Shown: positions 1 through 8,824 of the stretch, piece after piece
Numbering within the stretch: the first letter of the stretch is position 1
How the letters are laid out: the number at the start of each line of letters is the position of its first letter
Assembly: GCA_004331795.1 (NCBI GenBank)
Contig: SJSR01000002.1
Span: 62,001 to 126,000, forward strand
DNA length: 64,000 nucleotides
Direction: 5' to 3'
Source: Erythrobacteraceae bacterium CFH 75059
GTDB taxonomy: Bacteria > Pseudomonadota > Alphaproteobacteria > Sphingomonadales > Sphingomonadaceae
Position numbers and translations under genes: made by a program
Notes under the pieces: generated by a model
Told to the model about the DNA's origin: nothing
Seen by the model: the letters and a program-made list of their open reading frames with translations, nothing else
Databases searched by the model: none

Positions 1-2
1 AC

Positions 3-536
3 TGTCTGGCCGACTTCGTCGACGCGCAGGACGACTGGCTGGGCGGGTTCGCGGTCGGGATGCATGGCCTCGAGCCGCATCTGGCGCGGTTCAGGAGTGC
101 CCACGACGACTACCGCGACATCCTGCTGAAAGCGCTCGCCGACCGGCTCGCCGAGGCGTTCGCGGAGCGGCTGCACCAGCACGTCCGCACACGCCTCTGG
201 GGTTACGCGCCCGACGAGGCGCTGTCGAACGACGCGCTGATCCGCGAGGAATACAGCGGCATCCGCCCTGCGCCCGGCTATCCGGCCTGCCCGGATCACA
301 GCCTCAAGCCCGTGCTCTTCGATCTGCTCGGCGCGGAGGAGCACGCCGGGCTGAGCCTCACCGAAAGCTTCGCGATGCTGCCGACAAGCGCTGTGTCGGG
401 CTTCTATTTCGCCCATCCGCAGGCGGAGTATTTCGGCGTGGCGCGGATCGGACGGGACCAGCTCGAGGATTATGCCGCCCGGCGCGCGGTGGCTCTGGCG
501 CAGGCGGAGCGTTGGCTCAGGCCGAACCTCGACTGA
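3..536 (+). CDS. metH: Methionine synthase (cobalamin-dependent), C-terminal part
   Basis: The frame is open from the window edge, so only the last ~177 residues are present. They match the S-adenosylmethionine-binding reactivation domain of cobalamin-dependent methionine synthase: an opening stretch LADFVDAQDDWLGGFAV, then the diagnostic motif RPAPGYPACPDH that contacts AdoMet, and a C-terminal SGFYFAHPQAEYFGVARIG typical of the domain. In the family this domain re-methylates oxidised cob(II)alamin using AdoMet and a flavodoxin-like electron donor; the catalytic homocysteine, folate and B12 domains lie outside the window. The stop overlaps the 3' end of the convergent antiporter gene by 20 bp. 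The cobT gene near 58-60 kb fits a cell that handles cobalamin. Identification is firm; only the missing N-terminus limits it. Confidence 0.93.
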   Translation, partial: CLADFVDAQDDWLGGFAVGMHGLEPHLARFRSAHDDYRDILLKALADRLAEAFAERLHQHVRTRLWGYAPDEALSNDALIREEYSGIRPAPGYPACPDHSLKPVLFDLLGAEEHAGLSLTESFAMLPTSAVSGFYFAHPQAEYFGVARIGRDQLEDYAARRAVALAQAERWLRPNLD

Positions 537-1749
537 TCCCGGTCACGCCCGCCGGCGATGCCCCGTCCGGCTCAAGCCGCCGCAGCAGAGGCGTGACCAT
601 CGGCACGGTCAGCATGGTCGAGGCGACCGCCATCAGCAGCATGGCCGTGAACAGGTCGGCCGAAATGATGCCCCGGTCCAGCAGCACATTGGCGAAGATG
701 ATCTCGATCAGCCCCTTGGTCTGCAGCAGCCAGCCGATGACGCCCGCCTCTCCGGCTCGCCACCGCAGCAGCCGTCCGGCAAGACCAAGGCCGGCGAGCT
801 TGCCCGTCACGGAGGCTGCGAGAAGAAGCGACGCCGCACCGAACACCGCCAGCCCGCCGACGTCCCACTGCGTGCGAAGTCCGGTTGAGAGGAAGAACAC
901 CGGCATCACCGTCAGCAGGACGGTGGCGCGGAAATTGTCGAGCGCCTCGCGCCCGAACCAGCGCACATCCAGCACCACGCCGGCCAGGAAGCCGCCCACC
1001 ATGAAGTGCAGGCCGGCCCAGTCGGCGCCGAGCGCGACGGCCGCCAGCCACACCAGCCCGGCGATCCAGCGGTCCGTGGGCGCGAGGCGGCCGATGACAC
1101 GCCTGACAAGAAAGGCGAGAACCACGAAGGCGAGCAGGAACAGCGCCTGCCGGCCGATCCGCGCCCAGTCCAGCAGGATCAGCGCCAGCACTCCCCAGAT
1201 CGCCAGATCGTCGAGCGAGGCGTAGCGCAGGATCCGCTGGCCAAGGGGACGGTGCATCTGCCCGATCCGCTCCAGCAGCAGCACCAGTATCGGCAAGGCC
1301 GTCACCGCGCAGCCCATGCCGATGCCCAGCACGAGCTGCCACGGCGCGCCGCGACCGCCGCCCCACGCGGCACCGCTGGCCACCAGCACGAGGGCGGCGA
1401 GGCAGCCGAACACGAACGGGGTGACGAGCGCCAGGCTCGCGGTGAGCGCCGTCTCCGCCCGCGCCGTCCAGGCGGCGCGCAGATCGAGTTCCAGACCTGC
1501 CGACCAGACGAACAGCAGCACCGCCCACCATCCCAGCCCGTTGAGTGCGGTGACGACCTCAGGCTGAAAAACCGCGGCGTGAACGGCCGGAAAGGCGGCG
1601 CCGAGCACGCCCGGCCCGAGCAGCACCCCCGTCACGATCTGCACCACCACCAGCGGCGCCCAGCGATCAGTCCGCAACAGCTTCCAGATCGCCCACGGCG
1701 CGGCGAAGATGAGCAGCATGGCAATCAGGTAGAGTTCGACTGTCGACAT
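517..1749 (-). CDS. Cation/proton antiporter (CPA2 family)
   Basis: A 410-residue, almost entirely hydrophobic protein with about 12 predicted membrane segments, beginning MSTVELYLIAMLLIFAAPW. It resembles the membrane domain of monovalent cation:proton antiporter-2 (Kef/NhaS3-type) proteins: GVLLGPGVLG near the first helices, an internal DLAIWGVLAL stretch, and a late QTKGLIEIIFANVLLDRGI segment. There is no C-terminal TrkA-N/RCK domain, so regulation by NAD or nucleotides is not indicated. I chose the ATG at 1749 over one eight codons upstream because GAGGGGG lies about six bases before it. Its 3' end overlaps metH. The transported ion (Na+ or K+) cannot be read from the sequence. The riboswitch-controlled gcv operon is divergent, sharing the ~150-bp upstream region. 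Confidence 0.85.
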   Translation of the reverse strand: MSTVELYLIAMLLIFAAPWAIWKLLRTDRWAPLVVVQIVTGVLLGPGVLGAAFPAVHAAVFQPEVVTALNGLGWWAVLLFVWSAGLELDLRAAWTARAETALTASLALVTPFVFGCLAALVLVASGAAWGGGRGAPWQLVLGIGMGCAVTALPILVLLLERIGQMHRPLGQRILRYASLDDLAIWGVLALILLDWARIGRQALFLLAFVVLAFLVRRVIGRLAPTDRWIAGLVWLAAVALGADWAGLHFMVGGFLAGVVLDVRWFGREALDNFRATVLLTVMPVFFLSTGLRTQWDVGGLAVFGAASLLLAASVTGKLAGLGLAGRLLRWRAGEAGVIGWLLQTKGLIEIIFANVLLDRGIISADLFTAMLLMAVASTMLTVPMVTPLLRRLEPDGASPAGVTGISRGSA

Positions 1750-1900
1750 GCGAGACCCCCTCGCGCGCCTCATACGGGCGGCACGTGTGGCCGGCCATGG
1801 GGAAAAGGCGCTCGGGTGGCAGCAAGGTCATTGACGGCCATCGGGCGATGGCGCAGGACCGCACGTGTCGGTCGCGGGAGTGATTCTGCGGCAGGACACG

Positions 1901-2118
1901 CGCGGGAGAGTTCGCCGGTCTGTCTGCCGCCATGGCGGACCCGCCCGGCGGCGCCGAAGGAGCAACCGCCCCGGAATCTCTCAGGCCACCGGACCGCGCG
2001 GGTTCAACGACACTCTGGAAAGCGTCGTCGGCGGCAACGCCGCGGCCACCGAAGGGGGAAACCGCCGTCTGCCCGACGCGGTGAAGCTCTCAGGTTCTCC
2101 GACAGAGGGGGCAACGGG
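1901..2118 (+). ncRNA. Tandem glycine riboswitch upstream of gcvT
   Basis: Two consecutive copies of the glycine aptamer core are visible. Aptamer 1 has a GGGAGAG start (1904-1910), GCCGAAGGAGCAA near 1952, AATCTCTCAGG near 1975 and closes with ACTCTGGAAAG near 2021. Aptamer 2 has CACCGAAGGGGGAAA near 2047, AGCTCTCAGG near 2085 and GACAGAGGGGG ending near 2111. This is the classic two-aptamer glycine riboswitch arrangement, lying about 45 bases before the gcvT start. In the known class, glycine binding switches expression on, so that the cleavage system is made when glycine is in excess. I do not see an obvious U-tract terminator in the short linker to gcvT, so control of translation initiation is the more likely platform here; that is an inference. 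Confidence 0.93.
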
Positions 2119-2162
2119 TCCGCTTCGCTGGTGAGGCGCGGCCGTGCGTGTCGGGAGCTGCC

Positions 2163-3305
2163 GTGGACGACGACCTGCAACCGGAACTGCTCCTGCTGCC
2201 GCTGGACGGCTGGCATCGCCGGCAGGGTGCGCGCATGGTGCCGTTCGCCGGCTACGAGATGCCGATCCAGTACACGGGCGAGGGCGGCGGGATCGTGGCC
2301 GAGCATCACTGGACCCGGACCAGTGCGGGCCTGTTCGACGTCAGCCACATGGGCCAGCTGGTCGCCTCGGGTGCGGGCGCGGGCGCGGCGCTCGACGCGC
2401 TCCTGCCCGCGCATGTGTCGCGGCTGAAACCGGGCCGGGTGCGCTACTCGCTCCTCCTCGCGGAGGACGGCGGGATTCTCGATGACCTCATGGTCACCAA
2501 CATCACGGAAGACGATGGCGAGGCGCGCTATCTCCTCGTGGTGAACGGGGCGACGAAATGGGACGACATCGCCTATCTGCGCGAGCATCTGCCCGATGAG
2601 GTGACGCTGACCCATCTCGACGAGCAGGCGCTCCTCGCCTTGCAGGGACCGGCAGCCGACACGGTGCTCCGTCGCCTGTTTCCGCAACTCCCCGAAAATT
2701 TCGTGTTCATGCAGTCCGTCGCGATCCGCAACGAGGACACGGTCTTGCGGGTGTCGCGGTGCGGCTACACCGGGGAAGACGGGTTCGAGCTGTCGGTCCC
2801 CGCCGACCGGGCCGAGGCGCTGGCCGATCTGCTGGTGGCGCAGCCCGAGGTCCGGCCCGCGGGGCTGGGCGCCCGCGACTCGCTCAGGCTGGAGGCGGGC
2901 CTGCCGCTCTACGGTCATGACATGGACGCCAGCCGCGATCCGGTCAGCGCCGACCTCGGCTTCGCGCTGACGAAAAGCCGACGCGAACAGGGCGGCTGGA
3001 CAGGGCATGCGGCCTGTGCCGCCAAAATTGCCGGCGGCGTGCCGGAGAGGCGGGTAGGCCTCGTCCTCGACGGCCGCCTGCCCGCCCGCGAAGGCGCGGT
3101 GGTGTACGACGGCGCGCGTCCGGTCGGGCAAGTGACGAGCGGCGGCTTCTCCCCCACACTCGGCCATCCTGTCGCCATGGCCTATGTCGCGGCGGATCAC
3201 GCCGCTGCCGGAACCCCCGTCGAGGTGGAGGTGCGCGGCAAGCGGCTTCCGGCCACCGTGGCGCCGCTGCCCTTCGTACCCCATCGCTACCATCGAGGAC
3301 ACTGA
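2163..3305 (+). CDS. gcvT: Glycine cleavage system aminomethyltransferase (T protein)
   Basis: A ~380-residue protein of normal length for T protein. It transfers the aminomethyl carbon from lipoyl-H protein to tetrahydrofolate, giving methylene-THF and ammonia. Diagnostic stretches are MVPFAGYEMPIQY near residue 25, FDVSHMGQ, the folate-binding CGYTGEDGFELS and GLGARDSLRLEAGLPLYGHD. It is the first gene of gcvT-gcvH-gcvPA-gcvPB directly behind a tandem glycine riboswitch. The start is uncertain: GTG at 2163 has GGGAG five bases before it, while GTG at 2148 would add five residues without a clear ribosome site. The gene stops three bases before the gcvH start codon, so the two are presumably translated together. 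Confidence 0.95.
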   Translation: MDDDLQPELLLLPLDGWHRRQGARMVPFAGYEMPIQYTGEGGGIVAEHHWTRTSAGLFDVSHMGQLVASGAGAGAALDALLPAHVSRLKPGRVRYSLLLAEDGGILDDLMVTNITEDDGEARYLLVVNGATKWDDIAYLREHLPDEVTLTHLDEQALLALQGPAADTVLRRLFPQLPENFVFMQSVAIRNEDTVLRVSRCGYTGEDGFELSVPADRAEALADLLVAQPEVRPAGLGARDSLRLEAGLPLYGHDMDASRDPVSADLGFALTKSRREQGGWTGHAACAAKIAGGVPERRVGLVLDGRLPAREGAVVYDGARPVGQVTSGGFSPTLGHPVAMAYVAADHAAAGTPVEVEVRGKRLPATVAPLPFVPHRYHRGH

Positions 3306-3308
3306 CGC

Positions 3309-3680
3309 ATGGCACGCTATTTCACCACCGAGCACGAGTGGATCGATGTCGACGGCGATGTCGCCACCGTGGGGATCACGGATTACGCACAGGAGCAGCT
3401 TGGCGACATCGTCTTCGTCGACCTGCCGGAGGACGGCGCCGAAATCGCCAAGGGCAAGGATGCGGCCGTGGTCGAAAGCGTCAAGGCCGCCAGCGACGTC
3501 TACTCCCCCGTATCGGGGACGGTCGTGGAAGCGAACGCCGCGCTTCAGGACGATCCGGCGCTGGTCAACTCGGACCCCGAAGGCGAAGGCTGGTTCTTCA
3601 AGCTGGCGATCGCCGACGAGAGCGAGCTTGCCGGGCTGATGGACGAGGCGGCCTACCGGGAGTTCGTCGCCAATCTCTGA
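3309..3680 (+). CDS. gcvH: Glycine cleavage system H protein (lipoyl carrier)
   Basis: A complete 123-residue H protein, the mobile carrier whose lipoyl-lysine arm shuttles the methylamine group between P, T and L proteins. The lipoylation site is in [14 protein letters not shown], with the modified lysine at position 59, the usual place. The opening [20 protein letters not shown] and the end WFFKLAI are also typical. GAGGA lies nine bases before the ATG. Third position in frame relative to its neighbours is not an issue: 3 bp separate it from gcvT and 39 bp from gcvPA, consistent with one transcript controlled by the upstream riboswitch. Confidence 0.97.
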   Translation: MARYFTTEHEWIDVDGDVATVGITDYAQEQLGDIVFVDLPEDGAEIAKGKDAAVVESVKAASDVYSPVSGTVVEANAALQDDPALVNSDPEGEGWFFKLAIADESELAGLMDEAAYREFVANL

Positions 3681-3719
3681 CCGGGCCGGAGCGAAACGGC
3701 CGAGCAAGGAAGACTGCCC

Positions 3720-5084
3720 ATGCGCTACCTCCCTCTGACCGACAGCGACCGGCAGGCCATGCTCAGCACGATCGGCGCCGGAAGCATCGACGATCTGTTC
3801 GCCGACGTGCCGCGCGAAGCATGGCTCGACGGGCCGATCGAGGGTTTGCCGCTGCATGCGTCCGAACAGGCGGTGGAACGCCACATGCGCAAGCTGGCCC
3901 GGCAGAACGTGACGGCCGGCGATGTGCCGTTCTTCCTCGGCGCCGGGGCCTACCGGCACCATATCCCGGCATCGGTCGACCACATCATCCAGCGCGGCGA
4001 GTTCCTGACCGCCTACACGCCCTACCAGCCCGAGATCGCGCAGGGCACGCTGCAGATGCTGTTCGAGTTCCAGACGCAGGTGGCGCGCCTGTATGGCTGC
4101 GCGGTGGCGAACGCGTCCCTGTATGACGGGTCCACGGCCTGCTGGGAAGCGATCGGCATGGCGCGGCGGATCACCCGGCGCAATCTGGCGATCCTCGATG
4201 CCGGCCTGCATCCGCATTACGTCGAGGTTGCGCGCACCATGGCGCGGTTCACCGGCGACCGGATCGACCATGTGCCGCCCGTGCTCGAGGCCGGCTGCGG
4301 CGAGGACGCGCTGATCGCACGGATCAAGGCCGCCGAGCCAAGCTGCGTCGTCGTCCAGTATCCGGACATCCTTGGCCGCATTCCCGATCTTGCCCGGATC
4401 GGCGCGGCCGCGCGGGAGCAGGGTGCGCTGCTGATCGCGGTGAACACCGAGCCGGTGGCGCTGGGCGCGATCCGGTCGCCCGGCGAAGAGGGCGCGGACA
4501 TCGTGGTCGGCGAGGGGCAGGCGCTGGGCGTGGGGCTGCAGTTCGGGGGACCCTATCTCGGCCTGTTCGCCGTGCGCGATCCCCGCCATGTGCGCCAGAT
4601 GCCGGGACGCCTGTGCGGCGAGACGGTGGACGCCGAGGGCCGGCGCGGTTTCGTGCTGACCCTGTCCACTCGCGAGCAGCACATCCGCCGCGAGAAGGCG
4701 ACGAGCAACATCTGCACCAACAGCGGACTGTGCGCCCTCGCCTTCAGCGTGCACATGACCCTGCTCGGAGAGAAGGGGCTGCGCGCGCTTGCGGCCGAGA
4801 ACCACCGGCTCGCCTGCCACGCCGCTGAGCGGCTGGCGCAGGTGCCGGGCGTCCGCCTGCTGAACGACACGTTCTTCAACGAGTTCACCCTTCTTCTCGG
4901 GTGCGATGCGCGCGCCGTGGTCCGGCGCCTGGCGGGGAACGGCGTGCTCGCGGGCGTGTCGCTCGGCCGCCTCTATCCCGACCAGCCGCAGCTTGCCGAA
5001 GGTCTGGTGGTGGCGGTCACCGAAACGACCACGGAAGAGGACATCTCCGCCCTGGCCGATGCCCTGCAGGAGGCGCTCGCATGA
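3720..5084 (+). CDS. gcvPA: Glycine dehydrogenase (decarboxylating) subunit 1
   Basis: A 454-residue protein matching the N-terminal half (P1 subunit) of glycine decarboxylase, here encoded separately from P2, as in many alphaproteobacteria and Gram-positives. Recognisable stretches include MRYLPLTDSDRQAML at the start, FLGAGAYRHHIPASVDHI, TAYTPYQPEIAQGTLQ and the late GLCALAFSVHMTLLGEKG. The subunit pairs with GcvPB to form the PLP enzyme that decarboxylates glycine and loads the methylamine on H protein; it has no PLP lysine itself. Its stop overlaps the gcvPB start by 4 bp (ATGA), which suggests translational coupling and equal dosage of the two subunits. Confidence 0.95.
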   Translation: MRYLPLTDSDRQAMLSTIGAGSIDDLFADVPREAWLDGPIEGLPLHASEQAVERHMRKLARQNVTAGDVPFFLGAGAYRHHIPASVDHIIQRGEFLTAYTPYQPEIAQGTLQMLFEFQTQVARLYGCAVANASLYDGSTACWEAIGMARRITRRNLAILDAGLHPHYVEVARTMARFTGDRIDHVPPVLEAGCGEDALIARIKAAEPSCVVVQYPDILGRIPDLARIGAAAREQGALLIAVNTEPVALGAIRSPGEEGADIVVGEGQALGVGLQFGGPYLGLFAVRDPRHVRQMPGRLCGETVDAEGRRGFVLTLSTREQHIRREKATSNICTNSGLCALAFSVHMTLLGEKGLRALAAENHRLACHAAERLAQVPGVRLLNDTFFNEFTLLLGCDARAVVRRLAGNGVLAGVSLGRLYPDQPQLAEGLVVAVTETTTEEDISALADALQEALA

Positions 5085-6691
5085 ATGCTCCTAACAAATC
5101 CGGATGGAAGCCCGCGATGCAGGCGGCCGGTTCCGGCGAAGGCAGTGCCGCGACCCACACCGGCAACCGCGCCCTGATGCTCGAAGAGCCGCTGATCTTC
5201 GAGATCGGCCATCGCGAGACCACCGGCGTCGATCTGCCTGCACCCTCGTCCGGTGGCAGCGACCGGCTTGGCCGGTTCGCCCGGACGGCGCCCATCGACC
5301 TGCCCGGCCTGTCCGAACCGGAAACGGTGCGGCACTACACCCGTCTGAGCCGGCAGAACTATGCCATCGATCTCGGCCTGTTTCCGCTCGGCTCGTGCAC
5401 GATGAAGCACAATCCGCGGCTCAACGAGAAGGTGGCGCGCCTGCCCGGCTTTGCCGACGTCCACCCGTTGCAGCCGGTCGATACCGTGCAGGGCGCGCTC
5501 GCGGTGATCGACGAGCTTGCCCGCTGGCTGATTGCGCTGACCGGCATGCATGCGGTGGCGATGAGCCCCAAGGCCGGGGCTCATGGCGAGCTGTGCGGCA
5601 TCCTGTGCATCCGCGCCGCGCTGGACGCGCGGGGGGAGAGCGGACGGACCGTGATCCTCGTGCCCGAGAGCGCGCATGGGACCAATCCCGCAACGGCGGC
5701 GTTTGCCGGCTTTTCCGTCGAGGAAGTTCCTGCCAACGCCGACGGGCGGGTCGATCTGCCCGCCTTGAAGGCGCGGCTTGCCAGGGGCGGCGACGGCGCG
5801 GGCGATGTCGCCGGGGTGATGATCACAAACCCGAACACCTGCGGCCTTTTCGAACGCGACATGAAGGCGATTTCCGACGCCGTTCACGACGCCGGTGGTT
5901 ACGTCTATTGCGATGGCGCGAACTTCAACGCAATCGTCGGGCGGGTCCGCCCCGGCGACCTCGGCATCGATGCCATGCACATCAACCTGCACAAGACCTT
6001 TTCCACTCCGCACGGCGGCGGGGGGCCGGGTTCGGGTCCGGTGGTGCTGTCCGAGGCGTTGGCGCCGTTCATGCCGCTGCCCTACACGGCGCGGACGGCG
6101 GACGGCCACATCCACCTCGTCGAGGAGGAGCGTGCCGACGCATTCTCGGAAGAGCATTTCGGCGGCGTCATGCAGTCGTTCGGGCGCATGACCGCCTTCC
6201 ACGGCCAGATGGGCATGTTCACCCGCGCGCTGACCTACATCCTCAGCCACGGTGCCGACGGGCTGAGGCAAGTGGCCGAGGATGCGGTGCTCAACGCGAA
6301 TTACGTGCTGCGCTCGCTGGAGGACGTGCTCGACGCGCCGTTCGCCCGCAGCGGGCCGTGCATGCACGAGGCGCTGTTTTCCGATGCCGGGTTCGGCGGC
6401 GGCCTGTCGACCCTCGATCTCGCCAAGGGACTGATCGACGAAGGCTTCCACCCGATGACCGTCTACTTCCCGCTGGTGGTGCACGGGGCGATGCTGGTCG
6501 AACCGACCGAGACGGAAAGCAAGGCGGCGCTAGACCAGTTCATCGGCGCGTTGCGTCACCTCGCGGAGCGGGCGAGGGCCGGAGACGAGACGCTGAAGGC
6601 GGCCCCGGTCCATGCGCCGCGCCGCCGTCTCGACGAGACGCAGGCGGCGCGGCGGCCCGTGCTCACCTGGGGCGGAACCGATCCTCGCTGA
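5081..6691 (+). CDS. gcvPB: Glycine dehydrogenase (decarboxylating) subunit 2
   Basis: A 536-residue P2 subunit carrying the pyridoxal-phosphate site of glycine decarboxylase. The PLP lysine lies in MHINLHKTFSTPHGGGGPG, at residue 305 counted from the ATG at 5081. Other marks are NYAIDLGLFPLGSCTMKHNP, MSPKAGAHGELCG, ESAHGTNPATAA and the C-terminal MTVYFPLVVHGAMLVEPTE. I placed the start at 5081 because it forms an ATGA overlap with gcvPA and gives the expected length; in-frame upstream codons lie inside gcvPA. It ends the riboswitch-controlled operon; the L protein (lpd) is not nearby. Its 3' end overlaps the convergent flippase gene by 29 bp. Confidence 0.95.
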   Translation: MNAPNKSGWKPAMQAAGSGEGSAATHTGNRALMLEEPLIFEIGHRETTGVDLPAPSSGGSDRLGRFARTAPIDLPGLSEPETVRHYTRLSRQNYAIDLGLFPLGSCTMKHNPRLNEKVARLPGFADVHPLQPVDTVQGALAVIDELARWLIALTGMHAVAMSPKAGAHGELCGILCIRAALDARGESGRTVILVPESAHGTNPATAAFAGFSVEEVPANADGRVDLPALKARLARGGDGAGDVAGVMITNPNTCGLFERDMKAISDAVHDAGGYVYCDGANFNAIVGRVRPGDLGIDAMHINLHKTFSTPHGGGGPGSGPVVLSEALAPFMPLPYTARTADGHIHLVEEERADAFSEEHFGGVMQSFGRMTAFHGQMGMFTRALTYILSHGADGLRQVAEDAVLNANYVLRSLEDVLDAPFARSGPCMHEALFSDAGFGGGLSTLDLAKGLIDEGFHPMTVYFPLVVHGAMLVEPTETESKAALDQFIGALRHLAERARAGDETLKAAPVHAPRRRLDETQAARRPVLTWGGTDPR

Positions 6692-7973
6692 GAGGGTCGC
6701 TCAGAACCGGTGACACATCATCAGCCTCCGCTTCCGGCGCGAGGCGGATGATGCGCAGCGACAGCATCGCGGTCCACAGCCCGAGGACCGACAGGGCGCT
6801 GGCAAACAGCACGACGAAAGCGGCGCCTTTCAGCCCCTGCCATCCGATCGCCGCGTCGAGCATGACGAAGCCGAGCGCCAGCGGCGCCGCGCGGACGAGG
6901 AAGGTGGTGCCGGCGCGGCCCGCGGAGATGAGCAGCGATTCAAGGCTCGCGCCGGTCATTTCCACTGCGCCCGCGATCGCGAGAATGACCATGGTCCAGT
7001 AGACGCCCGAGAACTGAGGTCCGGCGATCACGTCCAGCAGCCAGCGGCCGGCGACCACCGCCACGACCGCCGCCGCGACCCCGGCGACGAGGGCCAGCGT
7101 GGCGATGCGCCGCGCCATGTCGACGGCCTGGCTGCCGGCCTGCACCAGCTCCGGGTAAACGGCCTTGGACAGCAGCTGCGCGAGCTGCATCAGGCCCTGT
7201 CCGAGTTGCGCGGCGACCCTGAACCCGCCGGCGGCGGCGTCCCCGCCCACGGCGCCCACGAGCAGGATCAGGATCTGCTTGGAGCCGACATTCAGGCTTC
7301 CCAGAAGGTTGGTCGACCAGACGAAGCGCCAGACGTCGGGGTGCGACCGGGGAAGATGGCGCAGGCTGATGGTCATGCCGTGCAGGCGTTCCTGGCTCAG
7401 CGCGGCGATCCATACCGCCGCCGCCACCGCGATCTCCGCCACCGCCCAGGCAAGCAGGAAGCCGGTCACTGTCGGCAGGAACGCCGATGCCAGAAAGGCG
7501 CCCGCCACGCGCATGACCGGCTGCACGGCCTCCGCCGACGCCGCCCGCGCATAGGCGAAGCGCCGCCGGAGAAGCCCGATGGGGGTGGACCGCGTGCAAC
7601 AGGCGAGCACCGCGCCGTAGGCGAACATCGCCGGCCCCAGCTCGGCGGGCACGGGAAGCCACAGGGCGGCGGTGCCGGCGAGAGCTGCGGCGAGCACGAC
7701 GCCGATGGCGACCGACACGAGATCCAGCGCCACCGCGAATCCGGTTGCTTCGGCCGGACCGTCCGGGCCGCTGCCCCAGCGCACGACGAGCTGCCAAGTC
7801 TGAAATCCCGCCAGACCGGCCACCGTCTGCCCCATGGCCAGAACGACCGCGAGCACCCCGAACGCCTCAAGCCCCAGGGTGCGGGTGGCGACCGCGAGGT
7901 AGACGAGGCTGAGAACCGCGTTCAGCCCGCGCCCGCCGAGCAGCCAGCCGAGATTGCGCGCCAGCCGCCTCAT
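6663..7973 (-). CDS. Oligosaccharide flippase (MATE/Wzx-like membrane protein)
   Basis: A 436-residue polytopic membrane protein with about 12 to 14 hydrophobic segments, beginning MRRLARNLGWLLGGRGLNAV. The N-terminal pattern (amphipathic start, then LSLVYLAVATRTLGLEAFGVLAV) is that of polysaccharide biosynthesis/Wzx-type flippases of the MOP superfamily, which translocate lipid-linked saccharides over the inner membrane. GGGGAG lies six bases before the chosen ATG; an upstream in-frame extension of 33 codons looks non-coding. It stands alone, 30 kb from the exopolysaccharide locus, and is convergent to gcvPB. Its substrate cannot be inferred from context. Confidence 0.78.
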   Translation of the reverse strand: MRRLARNLGWLLGGRGLNAVLSLVYLAVATRTLGLEAFGVLAVVLAMGQTVAGLAGFQTWQLVVRWGSGPDGPAEATGFAVALDLVSVAIGVVLAAALAGTAALWLPVPAELGPAMFAYGAVLACCTRSTPIGLLRRRFAYARAASAEAVQPVMRVAGAFLASAFLPTVTGFLLAWAVAEIAVAAAVWIAALSQERLHGMTISLRHLPRSHPDVWRFVWSTNLLGSLNVGSKQILILLVGAVGGDAAAGGFRVAAQLGQGLMQLAQLLSKAVYPELVQAGSQAVDMARRIATLALVAGVAAAVVAVVAGRWLLDVIAGPQFSGVYWTMVILAIAGAVEMTGASLESLLISAGRAGTTFLVRAAPLALGFVMLDAAIGWQGLKGAAFVVLFASALSVLGLWTAMLSLRIIRLAPEAEADDVSPVLSDPLSEDRFRPR

Positions 7974-8089
7974 CGTCGGCTCCCCGTCCGGCTGCGGCGC
8001 GAGACGGTGCGCGGCGCTGTCACCATTGCCCGGCGGCGAGAGTGCATGGTGTTGCCCGCGCGCGCGCGGCAAGGCTATGCACGGTGGCC

Positions 8090-8824
8090 ATGCGGGTCAT
8101 CCTCAGCCGCAAGGGCTTCGACAGCAGCGCGGGCGGAGGACCATCGCCGATCGTGAACGGACGGCCGGTGACGCTGCCGATCCCGGCCGCATCCGGGTCG
8201 CAGACCACCTACGGCGCGCTGGGGCTGGGCGCTCTGGCCGCCCGCGCCAGCTGCGGCCGGTATGGCCCGGACAGCTTCTGCCACCACGATCCCATGTTCC
8301 TCGACGACGGAACGTGCCTGTTCGGCCAGTGCTCCGCGGCGCAGACCCATCTGGCCAACCAAGGAGTGACGCGCGGCGATGTCTTCCTGTTCTTCGGCCT
8401 GTTTGCCGACGAGGACACGGGCGAGTGGCACCACCGCATCTTCGGCGCCCTCCGGATCGCGCGGATCGTGCATCTCGCGAGTGCCGACGCGGACGAGATC
8501 GACCGCCTCGCCCGCCACGGCCATCCCCATGCCTTGCGGATGGAAAGCCGGAACGATGCCGTGTATTGCGGTGAAGGTCGCCTCGCGCGTCATGCCAGCG
8601 CTGCGCTCAGGCTGACTGTCTGCGGCGGCCCGCCAAGCGTCTGGCGCATCCCCGACTGGCTGCGGCCCGGGAACCTGACCTACCACGGACGGGCGGATCG
8701 CTGGCTGCCCGGCTCCCGCCTGAGATCGGCACCGCGGGGACAGGAGTTTGTCGCTGACCTTACCCGGTCGTCAGCGGGCTTGCAGTGGCTGCGCGGCATC
8801 ATCGCCGAGATCAATAGGTCGTGA
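8090..8824 (+). CDS. Nmad3-like protein (predicted nucleotide-modification associated)
   Basis: A 244-residue soluble protein starting MRVILSRKGFDSSAGGGPSP. This N-terminus (LSRKGFDS followed by a glycine-rich GGxPSPI) together with the later GDVFLFFGLF and FGALRIARIVHL strongly recalls the family called nucleotide modification associated domain 3 (Nmad3), which comparative genomics links to base modification in DNA. No biochemical function is established. The protein is rich in histidine and cysteine in the centre (residues ~60-85, CGRYGPDSFCHHDP), possibly metal or catalytic residues. The neighbours are metabolic genes, with no phage or restriction genes. Start at 8090 was preferred because family similarity begins there. 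It overlaps mmsB tail to tail by 14 bp. The family call is from memory of the motif, so moderate. Confidence 0.6.
   Translation: MRVILSRKGFDSSAGGGPSPIVNGRPVTLPIPAASGSQTTYGALGLGALAARASCGRYGPDSFCHHDPMFLDDGTCLFGQCSAAQTHLANQGVTRGDVFLFFGLFADEDTGEWHHRIFGALRIARIVHLASADADEIDRLARHGHPHALRMESRNDAVYCGEGRLARHASAALRLTVCGGPPSVWRIPDWLRPGNLTYHGRADRWLPGSRLRSAPRGQEFVADLTRSSAGLQWLRGIIAEINRS

Noticed and set aside
2004-4820. A 938-codon open frame on the minus strand over gcvT-gcvPA
   Set aside because: It is a shadow of the gcv genes: composition is rich in H, R and G with no domain, and the plus-strand genes are unmistakable. Similar long shadows lie opposite 17883-20390 and 26066-28915.
5104-7002. Long plus-strand frame of 632 codons overlapping gcvPB
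   Set aside because: Arginine/alanine-rich shadow frame of gcvPB; no start context or domain.
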